In this document: positions 22,178 through 29,555 of the stretch, one piece after another
Layout of the letters: each line of letters begins with the position of its first letter
Position numbering within the stretch: position 1 is the first letter of the stretch
Virus record (IMG/VR): IMGVR_UViG_3300042154_000420
Span: 1-34,748 of that record
DNA from: a virus
DNA: 34,748 bases
Reading direction: 5' to 3' (one strand)
Translations under genes and position numbers: made by a program
The notes under the pieces: generated by a model
What the model was told of the DNA's origin: nothing
What the model saw: only the letters and a program-made list of their open reading frames with translations
The model's database searches: none

Positions 22178-24319
22178 ATGTCTACAGAATTTCTGGCCGC
22201 CAAGGCCCATCCCTCCTACGCAGCAGCGGTAAACATTGCCAATGCCTGCCCAGAAGCGCTCTTCTGCGGCTTTAAAACCAAACCCAAGGCAGACGGCACG
22301 CACGCCAAAATCCCCGTCTCAAAGACTGGCGCTGGAGTCGGTGCTGACATTGACCAGGCTTTGCTGGTGAGCTGCGCAGAGCTGGCCCAAATGATTGAGC
22401 CGCCACAGCACTGCGAATACTGGGGCATCTTCATGCAAAACCGCATGACCTTTGACCCGTTCAATGAGCTGGTCCTGACCATCCTTGACCTAGACACCAA
22501 GCGCTCAACCGCACCACGCGACATCCGCATGGTCAAGCTCATGGATTTGGCCAAAGAGCATGGCCTCTTGACCGAGCGAAGCCACAGCAAGAAGGGCGGC
22601 CACATTATTTTCTTGGCCAAGCCTGACCAGAGCCTGCCTCCCAAAATAGACCTTGGCAATCACCAAGAGGTGGAAATCTTTGGCCACCCTGGCAGCGCAG
22701 GCAAGAACGTCATGCTCACTGGGGACTCCATGCGCGGTGAGATTATTGAGATCAACTGCACAGTCAAAGAATTCTTGGCCCAAGCCGGCATCCAAATTCA
22801 AGAGCCAGAAGTCAAGCAGCCATCACAGTCATTTGACTTCACACAAATGCTCTCAAGAGGCGGCCAAAACGACTTCGACCGAGCCTTGGAGGCGCTTGAG
22901 CACATCAGCCCAGACATTGATTACCCCGACTGGATCGCCATCGGTCAGGCCCTGCACTCAGAGTTTGGAGAGCAAGGCAAAAACGCCTGGTATCACTGGT
23001 CAGCCAGTGGCAGCAAATACCAAGGCGAGAAGGACCTAGACGGCCACTGGAAATCATTTGGCAAGAAGGATGGCGTAAGCCTTGGCACTCTGTACAAACA
23101 CGCCAAGGACCATGGGTGGCAGCCACCGACAAAGACCTCAGAGCGAAAGTCAGCCGTTGAAGACTTTGGCATCAAGTACATGGACCAGCCCCAAGCGCCC
23201 AAGGAAGCTCCAAAGACCAGATGGCAGCCTATCCCTCTTAACCTTGGCCACCTAGAGCCAGTCGATTACCTGATCAATGGCTTCATTGCCCACAGTTTCT
23301 CGGTCATTGCCGGTCAGCCTGGTGTGGGCAAGACCACGGCCATGCTGTCCATTGCCTTGATCGCGGCAGGCTTTAAGGTTGGCGACTCAGAGATCAAAGC
23401 CGAAGCCCGTAGAAAGATTATCTATGTCTCTGAAGACACGGCCCAAGTTAAAAGGTCTCTGTACGCATATTCAAAGCACATGGATATATGCGCAATTGAA
23501 TTGAATGATTATTTTGTACTGATTGAATCAATCAGATCAACAGCCGATGAGGTTATTGAGCTTGCGCATAATGTTATTGAGAACACGATTAACAATGAGC
23601 GCCCATGGGTGATTATCGACACGGCCAATGCCACGCTGGATATTGAGAATGAAAATGACAATAGTCAGGTCGGTGCATTCATGGCAGCGCTCAAGCAGAC
23701 CATATTTACAAAGCTCAACACATCGATCTGCATCATCACGCACACGGCCAAGACCATGTCTAAGGAAGACGACAGTGCCATGGCCCGTGGAGCTTCAGCC
23801 TACACTGGAGACGCGACGCTGACAGCTGTGCTTTTCATGGATGAGGAAAACAACAGATATCTTCGCCTCATAAAGACGCGCTATGAGCCAGTCTTCAGAG
23901 AAATCCTACTCATTAGCCACATTCACCACGAGGCCGTCATCAACCGCCACGGCAATATGCAAGATGTCAATTGCGTGATTGTCTCGCCCCAAGCCTCCAG
24001 CGCTGAAGATCGCAAGCTGGCTCAGATCGATAGGATCAACGATACAAAGCAGCAACGCATCCAGGATAAATGCGACAAGGCCGTCATGTTTGTCCAGAGC
24101 CTGATCAACAAGCACCAGCAAGTGATCATCAGAAAAGGCAGCCATTGCCCCAAAACGCCACCACCAGAATTGGCCAGTTTTTACCAATTGGAGTGGTCTG
24201 AGATTTACCAGAACGTGCCAGGCGCTGACAGAAGTGATGTCAAAAAGGCGGTCGGCACGGCCATCTTTCACAACTTCAATGACACCGAATTGAGCAATTT
24301 ATGGGTGCAATTGACATGA
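22178..24319 (+). CDS. Bifunctional prim-pol primase / RepA-like helicase
   Basis: 713 residues. The N-terminal third is an archaeo-eukaryotic primase-like domain: LTILDLDTK (about 100-107, metal-binding Asp pair), SHSKKGGHIIF with the His motif, VEIFGHPGSAGKNVMLTG. A PriCT-2-like linker follows (DYPDWIAIGQALHSEF, YHWSASGSKYQGEKD). The C-terminal third is a RepA/DnaB-type ATPase: Walker A GQPGVGKTTA (about 378), PWVIIDTANATLD (Walker B), ICIITHTAKTMSKEDDSAMA. It should open and prime the origin. No DNA polymerase gene accompanies it, so host polymerase is presumably used. Confidence 0.9.
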   Translation: MSTEFLAAKAHPSYAAAVNIANACPEALFCGFKTKPKADGTHAKIPVSKTGAGVGADIDQALLVSCAELAQMIEPPQHCEYWGIFMQNRMTFDPFNELVLTILDLDTKRSTAPRDIRMVKLMDLAKEHGLLTERSHSKKGGHIIFLAKPDQSLPPKIDLGNHQEVEIFGHPGSAGKNVMLTGDSMRGEIIEINCTVKEFLAQAGIQIQEPEVKQPSQSFDFTQMLSRGGQNDFDRALEALEHISPDIDYPDWIAIGQALHSEFGEQGKNAWYHWSASGSKYQGEKDLDGHWKSFGKKDGVSLGTLYKHAKDHGWQPPTKTSERKSAVEDFGIKYMDQPQAPKEAPKTRWQPIPLNLGHLEPVDYLINGFIAHSFSVIAGQPGVGKTTAMLSIALIAAGFKVGDSEIKAEARRKIIYVSEDTAQVKRSLYAYSKHMDICAIELNDYFVLIESIRSTADEVIELAHNVIENTINNERPWVIIDTANATLDIENENDNSQVGAFMAALKQTIFTKLNTSICIITHTAKTMSKEDDSAMARGASAYTGDATLTAVLFMDEENNRYLRLIKTRYEPVFREILLISHIHHEAVINRHGNMQDVNCVIVSPQASSAEDRKLAQIDRINDTKQQRIQDKCDKAVMFVQSLINKHQQVIIRKGSHCPKTPPPELASFYQLEWSEIYQNVPGADRSDVKKAVGTAIFHNFNDTELSNLWVQLT

Positions 24320-24573
24320 CCAAAAGCGCAACTCAAATGGCCCAGGTTCAAGCCGCAAAGTCGGGGGGACGAAGGGACAGTCCCGTCGATGGTCTCCTCG
24401 GTCTCGTCGATTCAATTGCTCGGAGTGTATTGTCAGATATGCACACTTTTGTGTGCATTCTGACATCACGCATGAGAGTTTTTTTGGTGTCAAAAGTCGA
24501 AGGGACGGAGGGACGAAATGCTATAGGGCGTCCCTTCGACTTTCGGGTGTTTTTAGGAGCAAATCATGGTTGA
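24316..24573 (+). CDS. Doubtful ORF across the hairpin/iteron region
   Basis: 85 codons from ATG 24316 (ATGA overlap with the primase stop) to 24573. Its translation (TQMAQVQAAKSGGRRDSPVD, then SDMHTFVCILTSRMRVFLV) looks irregular and its DNA is made largely of inverted and direct repeats. It may be chance read-through of a non-coding control region. The junction is the only argument for it. Confidence 0.3.
   Translation: MTKSATQMAQVQAAKSGGRRDSPVDGLLGLVDSIARSVLSDMHTFVCILTSRMRVFLVSKVEGTEGRNAIGRPFDFRVFLGANHG
24431..24465. repeat. Inverted repeat with TTTT loop
   Basis: TGTCAGATATGCACAC, loop TTTT, GTGTGCATTCTGACA: fifteen pairs with a single bulged base. A strong cruciform/hairpin candidate. 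A T run occurs only 14 bases later, so it is not a normal terminator. Confidence 0.85.
24496..24540. repeat. Perfect 12-bp inverted repeat
   Basis: GTCGAAGGGACG (24496-24507) and CGTCCCTTCGAC (24529-24540) around a 21-base loop that carries a further GGGACG unit. Confidence 0.88.
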
Positions 24574-24865
24574 TGACTTAGACGACAGAAATTGGTGCAG
24601 AAATTGTCGTCACCTCGACTTGGTCGAGCAGCGCCAGTCGATGCCAGCCGAACAGATGGAAAGGCACAGGAAGGTCAACGCAAAGCCACTGCGGTGGATG
24701 TTTGACCAGGCAAAGATTAGGAATGGATGGGCAACAGTCACATGGTCCGAACATCAGTGCGGCAAAACCGGACTGGCCGCATTCCCGACCGACATCAAAC
24801 ACCGATGCCACATGTTTCAGGCCAAACCCTCGGCAGTAGAATCCGAGGAATGGTGGTTGACTTAA
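24566..24865 (+). CDS. Small Cys-rich (possible zinc-binding) protein
   Basis: 99 residues with AGGAG before ATG 24566. WCRNCRHLDL near the N-terminus and EHQCG / HRCHMF near the C-terminus give a CxxC...C...C pattern suited to one zinc site. QMERHRKVNAKPLRWMFDQA forms a basic helix between them. Small zinc proteins of this form are common next to phage replication genes. Exact role unknown. Ends 16 bases inside the next gene. Confidence 0.72.
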   Translation: MVDDLDDRNWCRNCRHLDLVEQRQSMPAEQMERHRKVNAKPLRWMFDQAKIRNGWATVTWSEHQCGKTGLAAFPTDIKHRCHMFQAKPSAVESEEWWLT

Positions 24866-25248
24866 AACGCAAAAGAAAAAGCATTGAACACATTGACCAG
24901 GTCAAGGTGGTGCAACACTTTCGCGCTTTCTATCCGGACATCATCATTGCAGCAATACCCAATGGAGGCGATAGAACGGCCTCAGAGCGCGTCAGATTGC
25001 ATTCTGAAGGGGTTTTAGCAGGGATGCCTGATCTTTGCGTCTTAGAGCCTAAAAACGGGTTTCATGCGTTATTTGTGGAAATGAAGACCAAGGCCGGTGT
25101 GGTCTCAGCCAAACAAAGCGCTGTGGGTTTGCAGTTAAATGCAAAAGGGTATCGGTCAGTGGTCGCCAGATCAGCAGCTGATGCAATCAAAACAATCGAG
25201 GAGTATCTGAATGGCAAAACCAAAGAAGAGTGCAAAGACATTGAGTGA
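24850..25248 (+). CDS. VRR-NUC domain nuclease
   Basis: 132 residues from ATG 24850. Motifs: AAIPNGGDR, LHSEGVLAGMPDLCVLEP with the catalytic Asp, ALFVEMKTKAG with E-x-K, and SAKQ. This is the single-domain VRR-NUC fold (PD-(D/E)XK), as in phage Holliday-junction or flap nucleases. It likely resolves replication or recombination intermediates before packaging. GAGG stands only one base before the chosen ATG, so the exact start is uncertain, but the next start would cut into no conserved motif. Confidence 0.88.
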   Translation: MVVDLKRKRKSIEHIDQVKVVQHFRAFYPDIIIAAIPNGGDRTASERVRLHSEGVLAGMPDLCVLEPKNGFHALFVEMKTKAGVVSAKQSAVGLQLNAKGYRSVVARSAADAIKTIEEYLNGKTKEECKDIE

Positions 25249-25726
25249 GCTGGCTGACAACATTGCAGAGCGCCAGCTCACACTGCGTGACCAGGCTGCA
25301 ATTGATCGCAAAGAGATGTCAGGAATCAATAAGAAAATTCACGCCTTTGGCGGTGAAGCCATGCTCTTTGACCATATCTCACAAGGGAAAACAACCGATT
25401 CAGTGATTAAGTCTCTGGACATCAGCATCGGTGGTTTCTACAAATGGATCGAAAAAGATGCGAAGCGGGGAGAACTCCTCGCACGCGCACGCACGCGAGG
25501 TGGCAGAAGTTTAGCAGAGCAGACCCTCGAAATCGCAGACGGGGCAAGCCCTCAAGAGGCACAAGTGGCCAAGCTGCGGGTCGATACAAGGCGCTGGCTG
25601 GCCTCCAAACAAGCGCCAGACGAGTATGGTGACAAGCAGCAACCACTGGTCAACATCGACCTTGGAAGCATGGCGCTCGATGCCCTGCGCAAGCGCAGCA
25701 TCGTATCGGTAGACAGTTCTGAGTAA
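25211..25726 (+). CDS. Terminase small subunit
   Basis: 171 residues, ATG 25211 with GAGGAG about six bases upstream. Contains EAMLFDHISQGKTTDSVIKS, then DISIGGFYKWIEKDAKRGEL (helix-turn-helix), ARARTRGGRSLAEQTLEIAD and VAKLRVDTRRWLASKQAPDE, typical of the Sf6-like small terminase family. It recognises the packaging site on phage DNA and hands it to the large subunit. The large subunit is about 1.3 kb away, separated by the DnaA-box region and five tiny genes. It overlaps the VRR-NUC gene by 38 bases. Confidence 0.88.
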   Translation: MAKPKKSAKTLSELADNIAERQLTLRDQAAIDRKEMSGINKKIHAFGGEAMLFDHISQGKTTDSVIKSLDISIGGFYKWIEKDAKRGELLARARTRGGRSLAEQTLEIADGASPQEAQVAKLRVDTRRWLASKQAPDEYGDKQQPLVNIDLGSMALDALRKRSIVSVDSSE

Positions 25727-25773
25727 ATGAATACCGAAGCATTCAGTCACTTTATACAACGACCATTATGTTA

Positions 25774-25874
25774 AGTGGATAAGTCGTTATCCACAGAATT
25801 AAGTGCATTAAAGTATTACAGACCTACTTATGCACAGGAATCTGTGGATAAAGTTGGCAAAAATCCGTGGATAA
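25774..25874. promoter_or_regulatory. Cluster of five DnaA boxes
   Basis: Perfect matches to TTATNCACA: 25787-25795 (+), 25828-25836 (+) and 25843-25851 (-). One-mismatch copies: 25774-25782 (-) and 25866-25874 (-). The first two form a perfect 8-bp inverted repeat with a 4-base gap (25775-25794). Five boxes in 101 bases is far above chance. Confidence 0.85.
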
Positions 25875-25961
25875 GTCGGTGGTGGCCAGCTGGCGGTCGG
25901 TGGCCGCGACCCCCCCCATGGCCGGTTTGGCGGGGGCGACTGTGGCGGCACTAAACACCTA

Positions 25962-25991
25962 CAAAAAAAATTTTTTAAAAAAATAAAAAAC
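25962..25991. other. A/T-only tract, possible DNA unwinding element
   Basis: About 30 bases, almost all A or T: an A run, six T, another A run, then ATAAAAAA. It lies about 90 bases from the last DnaA box, where an origin would melt. Confidence 0.55.
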
Positions 25992-26054
25992 TAACTTACC
26001 AAACAACGCAAATTGTGCAAAAATGTCAACTTCACCAACTTACACATTTAAACC

Positions 26055-26219
26055 ATGAAAACGAAGCAGGCGACAGTCACAATCAAGGACCAAGAGTGGA
26101 TCGTCTTAGACACTGATGAGTCCAGAGATAAAAAAATCTTCTGCAAGCTGATGAGCTTGGATGGCACAATTGTCTGGCACACTTGGGTCGATATAAACCA
26201 AATAGTGGGGATAATATGA
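26055..26219 (+). CDS. 54-residue protein
   Basis: ATG 26055. MKTKQATVTIKDQEWIVLDT, then RDKKIFCKLMSLDGTIVWH: a compact beta-rich small protein. First gene after the oriC-like region; no strong ribosome site. Stop overlaps the next start as ATGA. No family recognised. Confidence 0.6.
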   Translation: MKTKQATVTIKDQEWIVLDTDESRDKKIFCKLMSLDGTIVWHTWVDINQIVGII

Positions 26220-26377
26220 ATATCACGATATTAACCAAGGTAAGGCAATTATTTAATGTCGATTATGTGCCCAATAGCACGAATAGACATAATCAGCGTC
26301 AATATATTAAGGCATTAAGAATATTGGGTGATAAGTGGTTAACCCATCCACATAATAAAGTGCAGAGAATACAGTGA
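26216..26377 (+). CDS. 53-residue basic protein
   Basis: ATG 26216 in an ATGA overlap (an upstream in-frame start at 26183 is less likely). Contains LTKVRQLFNVDYVPNSTNRH and QRQYIKALRILGDKWLTHP. Clearly more A+T-rich than its neighbours. Basic and helical, possibly DNA-binding; unproven. Confidence 0.62.
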   Translation: MNITILTKVRQLFNVDYVPNSTNRHNQRQYIKALRILGDKWLTHPHNKVQRIQ

Positions 26378-26598
26378 TTATTGTTTATTCAATCATTGGT
26401 TTTAATATACTTATTATTGCTTGGTTGGTTTATAGGTATTCAATGAAACCAAAAGAGACACCAGAAACACCAGACACTGGTCCGGCCTGTGGGCTGGTAT
26501 TAAGGACATGGGTCAATGATGTGGAGTTTATTGATAGGAAATGTCCACCATGTCATGGGAACTGCAATCAGGGCAGAAGTTGTCCGGCAAGAATATGA
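26374..26598 (+). CDS. Membrane-anchored Cys-rich small protein, GTG start
   Basis: 74 residues from GTG 26374, overlapping the previous stop as GTGA. One membrane span (YSIIGFNILIIAWLVYRYS) precedes a Pro/Thr linker and a C-terminal knot RKCPPCHGNCNQGRSCPAR with four Cys and one His. I remember this C-terminal motif from many phage small proteins. A metal site held at the inner face of the membrane is plausible; function unknown. Confidence 0.7.
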   Translation: MIIVYSIIGFNILIIAWLVYRYSMKPKETPETPDTGPACGLVLRTWVNDVEFIDRKCPPCHGNCNQGRSCPARI

Positions 26599-26795
26599 AG
26601 AGTAATTTTGTAAACAATCATGTGAGACTGAACGGCAACTGCCATGGCCACAAGTTGCAGCTGTGCAACAAGTGCGCGATGGAGAAGCCGCCAGAGGGTG
26701 GGGTTGAGATGAGTGCGACGAGGTGGTTGTGCGCATCGTGCTGGACCGACAGGATCACCAGCAGAAATTTAAAGCAAGCGAGGATGGCCAAATGA
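26595..26795 (+). CDS. Zinc-ribbon-like small protein
   Basis: 66 residues from ATG 26595 (ATGA overlap; the upstream start at 26541 is out of pattern). KLQLCNKCAMEKPPEGG and WLCASCWTDR give a CxxC...CxxC zinc ribbon. Next to the packaging genes it may be a small DNA- or RNA-binding factor. Confidence 0.7.
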   Translation: MKSNFVNNHVRLNGNCHGHKLQLCNKCAMEKPPEGGVEMSATRWLCASCWTDRITSRNLKQARMAK

Positions 26796-26995
26796 ATGAA
26801 CTGTTGACAGCGCTGCACTTGGAGATTGTGATTGTGGACCTGAGGGTGAAGATGCTGGAGGCCATTGAGAGTGGATATTACGATCTGGCCATGACGATGC
26901 ATTTGCTGATACTGGTCAGGACTGATGAGCTAGATGCGCACAAGTGGGCGATGCCTGAGAAGCAGTGGGCCGTTTATGACAAGATGCACCCATGA
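26792..26995 (+). CDS. 67-residue helical protein before terminase
   Basis: ATG 26792 in an ATGA overlap. LTALHLEIVIVDLRVKMLEA and a second helix YYDLAMTMHLLILVRTDELD. Its stop overlaps the large-terminase start. Possibly a packaging accessory; no family recognised. Confidence 0.65.
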   Translation: MNELLTALHLEIVIVDLRVKMLEAIESGYYDLAMTMHLLILVRTDELDAHKWAMPEKQWAVYDKMHP

Positions 26996-28398
26996 AAGAA
27001 AATGTTTTTAGCCAGTGGGTGGAGAGGTATCAGCCTGATCCGGTGCTTTTTGTGCAAGAGGTGCTGGGGGTTGATCCGGACAAGTGGCAGATTGAGTTTT
27101 TAAAAGCCATTGCCCGTGGGGATAGGAAGATATCTGTCAGGTCTGGCCACGGGGTGGGCAAATCCACTGCAAGCAGCTGGGCCATGCTCTGGTACTTTAT
27201 GACGCGCAGTCCCGTCAAGGTGGTGGTCACGGCGCCGACAAGCAGTCAGCTTTATGACGCGATGTTTGCGGAGCTGAAGCGCTGGATCAATGCGATGCCT
27301 TTGCCGCTTCAAGGTCTATTGACTGTCAAGCAAGAGAGGATTGAATTTAATGCTGCACCGACTGAGATGTTTATCAGTGCTAGGACAAGTCGGGCCGAGC
27401 AGCCAGAGGCTTTACAGGGAATTCACTCAGAGAATGTGATGCTAGTGGCCGATGAGGCTTCTGGTGTGCCAGAGCAAGTGTTCGAGGCTGCGGCTGGCTC
27501 GATGTCGGGGCATAACGCGGTGACGCTGTTACTGGGCAATCCGGTCAGGAGTAGTGGGTTTTTTTATGACACCCACACGCGATTAGCAGATGAGTGGACC
27601 ACGTTTCAAGTGAGCTGTCTCGACAGCCCAAGGGTGTCGGATGAGTACGTCAAAGAGATGGCCATGCGCTATGGCGAGGAGAGTAACGTCTACCGGATTC
27701 GCGTGGTCGGGGAGTTTCCAAAGGGCGATGATGACACTGTCATTGCCATGGACCTACTGGAAAGCGCATTGAATCGGGATGTGGCCGCCAGCGAGTACGC
27801 GCCCATGATCTGGGGCTTGGATGTGGCAAGGTTTGGATCGGACAGATCAGCCCTCTGCAAGCGCCAAGGGAATGCGGTGACTGAGAGCATTAAGACATGG
27901 AAAAACTTGGACCTGATGCAATTGACTGGCGCGGTGGTGGCCGAGTACCAGGCGCTTGCACCGAGTCAGCAGCCAAAAGAAATACTGGTGGACTCGATTG
28001 GATTAGGTGCTGGGGTGGTGGACCGGCTCAGAGAGCTGGGCCTACCGGCCAGAGGCATCAACGTGAGTGAAAGCCCAGCCATGGGCGGGACTTACAGGAA
28101 TCTGAAGGCCGAGCTTTGGTACAGGGCGAGAGCTTGGCTTGAGGCACGGGACTGCAAGATGCCACGGGATGATGTCTTGGTCAACGAGCTGGCCACTGTG
28201 CGGTACTCATTCACCAGCAACGGCAAGATCGCCATTGAGGGGAAAGACGAGATCAAGAGGCGGGGACTACCAAGCCCCGACAAGGCCGATGCCTTTGTCC
28301 TGACATTTGCCAGTGATGCGGTCATGGGGATGTACGGGTCAAGCGGATCGAGCAAGTGGTCTCAGCCACTGCGCAGAAACTTGTCGCGGGTTGCATAA
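26992..28398 (+). CDS. Terminase large subunit
   Basis: 468 residues. ATPase: Walker A SGHGVGKST (51-59), VVVTAPTSSQ, Walker B VMLVADEASG (about 149-158), coupling motif LLLGNPVRSSGFF. Nuclease (RNase H fold): WGLDVARFGSDRSALC (first Asp about 276), EILVDSIGLGAGVVDRL and SPDKADAFVLTFA. The enzyme cuts concatemers and pumps DNA into the head. This type is usual for headful-packaging podophages, which fits a circularly permuted genome. Confidence 0.95.
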   Translation: MKENVFSQWVERYQPDPVLFVQEVLGVDPDKWQIEFLKAIARGDRKISVRSGHGVGKSTASSWAMLWYFMTRSPVKVVVTAPTSSQLYDAMFAELKRWINAMPLPLQGLLTVKQERIEFNAAPTEMFISARTSRAEQPEALQGIHSENVMLVADEASGVPEQVFEAAAGSMSGHNAVTLLLGNPVRSSGFFYDTHTRLADEWTTFQVSCLDSPRVSDEYVKEMAMRYGEESNVYRIRVVGEFPKGDDDTVIAMDLLESALNRDVAASEYAPMIWGLDVARFGSDRSALCKRQGNAVTESIKTWKNLDLMQLTGAVVAEYQALAPSQQPKEILVDSIGLGAGVVDRLRELGLPARGINVSESPAMGGTYRNLKAELWYRARAWLEARDCKMPRDDVLVNELATVRYSFTSNGKIAIEGKDEIKRRGLPSPDKADAFVLTFASDAVMGMYGSSGSSKWSQPLRRNLSRVA

Positions 28399-28430
28399 TT
28401 CGGGTATTGACAAACCAATGGGGGAAACCT

Positions 28431-28619
28431 ATGAAGGCAATGAGTAAAGCGCAAAAGAAGGTCGGCTCAGTAATGAAAGAGTTTGGCTCTGGCAAGCTGC
28501 ACAGTGGCAAGGGTGGCCCAGTGGTCAAGAATCCCAAGCAGGCAATTGCCATTGCAATGTCTGAGGCAAAGATGCCCATGCGCGGTCAGCGCACAGCAAA
28601 GAATAAGGCGAAAAAATAA
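28431..28619 (+). CDS. DUF6496-like small basic protein
   Basis: 62 residues from ATG 28431, preceded by GGGGGAAA. Core VMKEFGSGKLHSGKGGPVVK and NPKQAIAIAMSEA matches a small family common in phages and bacteria (DUF6496-like as I remember it). Lys-rich C-terminus. Possibly a nucleoid- or DNA-associated protein. An in-frame upstream start at 28356 would overlap the terminase. Confidence 0.75.
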   Translation: MKAMSKAQKKVGSVMKEFGSGKLHSGKGGPVVKNPKQAIAIAMSEAKMPMRGQRTAKNKAKK

Positions 28620-29113
28620 TGGCTACTTTAAAACGCACCATGGAACAGGTCATGGACAGGGATATGGAAGAGGAAATGGGCGAAGACATGGAAGGCGGTG
28701 AGAGCTGCCCCATGCCCACGCAAGACATTACCCTCAACCTGAAAAACCGCGCAAAGGCAATCACCAGCGCTGGCTATGGCCCTGAGAATCCCAAGCTGCC
28801 CAATGAGGCTTTTTGGCGTAAGAAGGCTGACCAGTGGGATGTGAGCATGGATGACGCAAAGCAGTCTCTGTGCGGTAACTGCGCGGCATTCAACGTGTCT
28901 GACAAGATCAAAGAGTGCATTGCCCAAGGCATTGGCATGGAAGCAGACCCATGGGGAACGATCAAGTTGGCCGATCTTGGCTATTGCGAAATCTTTGATT
29001 TCAAGTGTGCAGCCAGTCGCACTTGCGATGCATGGGTGGTCGGTGGCCCCAATACGGGCGAAGAGGCTGAAGTCGAAGAGGGCGAAGACGAGGAAGAAGG
29101 AGAAGAGGAATGA
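28619..29113 (+). CDS. Cys-rich protein with HiPIP-like pattern and acidic tail
   Basis: 164 residues, start overlapping the previous stop as TAATG. Middle: SLCGNCAAFNVSDKIKECIA ... LGYCEIFDFKCAASRTCDAW, six Cys spaced like the high-potential iron-sulfur-type domains seen in phage structural regions. The ends are acidic (MDRDMEEEMGEDMEGGE and a Glu/Gly tail). It lies between terminase and portal. A metal- or cluster-binding virion protein is plausible; cluster identity unproven. Confidence 0.72.
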   Translation: MATLKRTMEQVMDRDMEEEMGEDMEGGESCPMPTQDITLNLKNRAKAITSAGYGPENPKLPNEAFWRKKADQWDVSMDDAKQSLCGNCAAFNVSDKIKECIAQGIGMEADPWGTIKLADLGYCEIFDFKCAASRTCDAWVVGGPNTGEEAEVEEGEDEEEGEEE

Positions 29114-29262
29114 AAGGTTTATATGCAAACATTCATGCAAAACGCGAAAGAATTGCTGCTGGCAGCAAAGAGAAAATGCGCAAGCCTGGGGCAAAGGGCG
29201 CTCCAAGCGCTTCAGACTTTAAGGCAGCGGCTAAAACCGCCAAGCCAGTGAAAAAGAAATGA
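29110..29262 (+). CDS. 50-residue Lys/Ala-rich protein
   Basis: ATG 29110 in an ATGA overlap. MKGLYANIHAKRERIAAGSK, then EKMRKPGAKGAPSASDFKAA. I recognise this MKGLYANI...RIAAGSKEKMR pattern from many phages with the same neighbours. Very basic, so DNA binding inside the head is likely (inference). Confidence 0.75.
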   Translation: MKGLYANIHAKRERIAAGSKEKMRKPGAKGAPSASDFKAAAKTAKPVKKK

Positions 29263-29555
29263 AGACCCCAGCTTGGCAGCGTAAAGAGGGCAAAAGCCCG
29301 TCTGGCGGCTTAAATGCCAAGGGTCGGGCCAGTGCGAAGGCGCAGGGGATGGACCTTAAAGCGCCAGTCAAGGCTGGCGATAACCCAAGGCGCGCCAGTT
29401 TCTTGGCACGCATGGGCAATATGCCTGGGCCTGAGTACAAAGCAGGCGAGCCGACACGGCTGCTGCTGTCGTTGAAGGCATGGGGAGCCAGCTCCAAGGC
29501 CGATGCCAAAGCCAAGGCGGCTGCAATATCTGCGAGAAACAAGGCGAAGAAATGA
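29259..29555 (+). CDS. Basic protein with SPSGGLNAKGR motif
   Basis: 98 residues, ATGA overlaps at both ends. WQRKEGKSPSGGLNAKGRAS, DNPRRASFLARMGNMPGP and TRLLLSLKAWGASSKADAKA follow a known small phage protein family (DUF6321-like). Strongly basic. Between terminase and portal such proteins may bind packaged DNA; unproven. Confidence 0.75.
   Translation: MKTPAWQRKEGKSPSGGLNAKGRASAKAQGMDLKAPVKAGDNPRRASFLARMGNMPGPEYKAGEPTRLLLSLKAWGASSKADAKAKAAAISARNKAKK

Larger units (their letters stand above)
24366..24540. other. Repeat and hairpin region, candidate replication or control site
   Basis: Contains GGGAC-A-GTCCC (24374-24384), GAAGGGAC at 24371 and 24499 with a reverse copy at 24533-24540, paired GTCGAT and GGTCTC repeats, and two long inverted repeats annotated separately. 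It follows directly after the primase-helicase gene, where such proteins often find their binding site. The region is mostly not convincing as coding sequence. Confidence 0.5.
25727..26054. other. Intergenic region with oriC-like structure
   Basis: The longest gene-free stretch. In order: DnaA boxes (25774-25874), a G+C-rich part with inverted repeats (GGTCG...CGACC, CCAGCTGG) and a run of eight C (about 25875-25950), then an A/T tract (about 25962-25991). Last come short direct repeats (aactaacttacc, caacttcaccaacttac) before ATG 26055, where late transcription may start. This is the order of parts of a bacterial origin. Confidence 0.7.

Noticed and set aside
24301-24315. Start of the doubtful ORF at 24301
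   Set aside because: It would overlap the primase by 19 bases with no ribosome site; 24316 with ATGA is the only reasonable start, and the ORF itself remains doubtful.
28356-28430. Extended N-terminus of the small basic protein overlapping the terminase end
   Set aside because: The ATG at 28431 has a purine-rich ribosome site and begins the conserved part; the extension overlaps the terminase in another frame.
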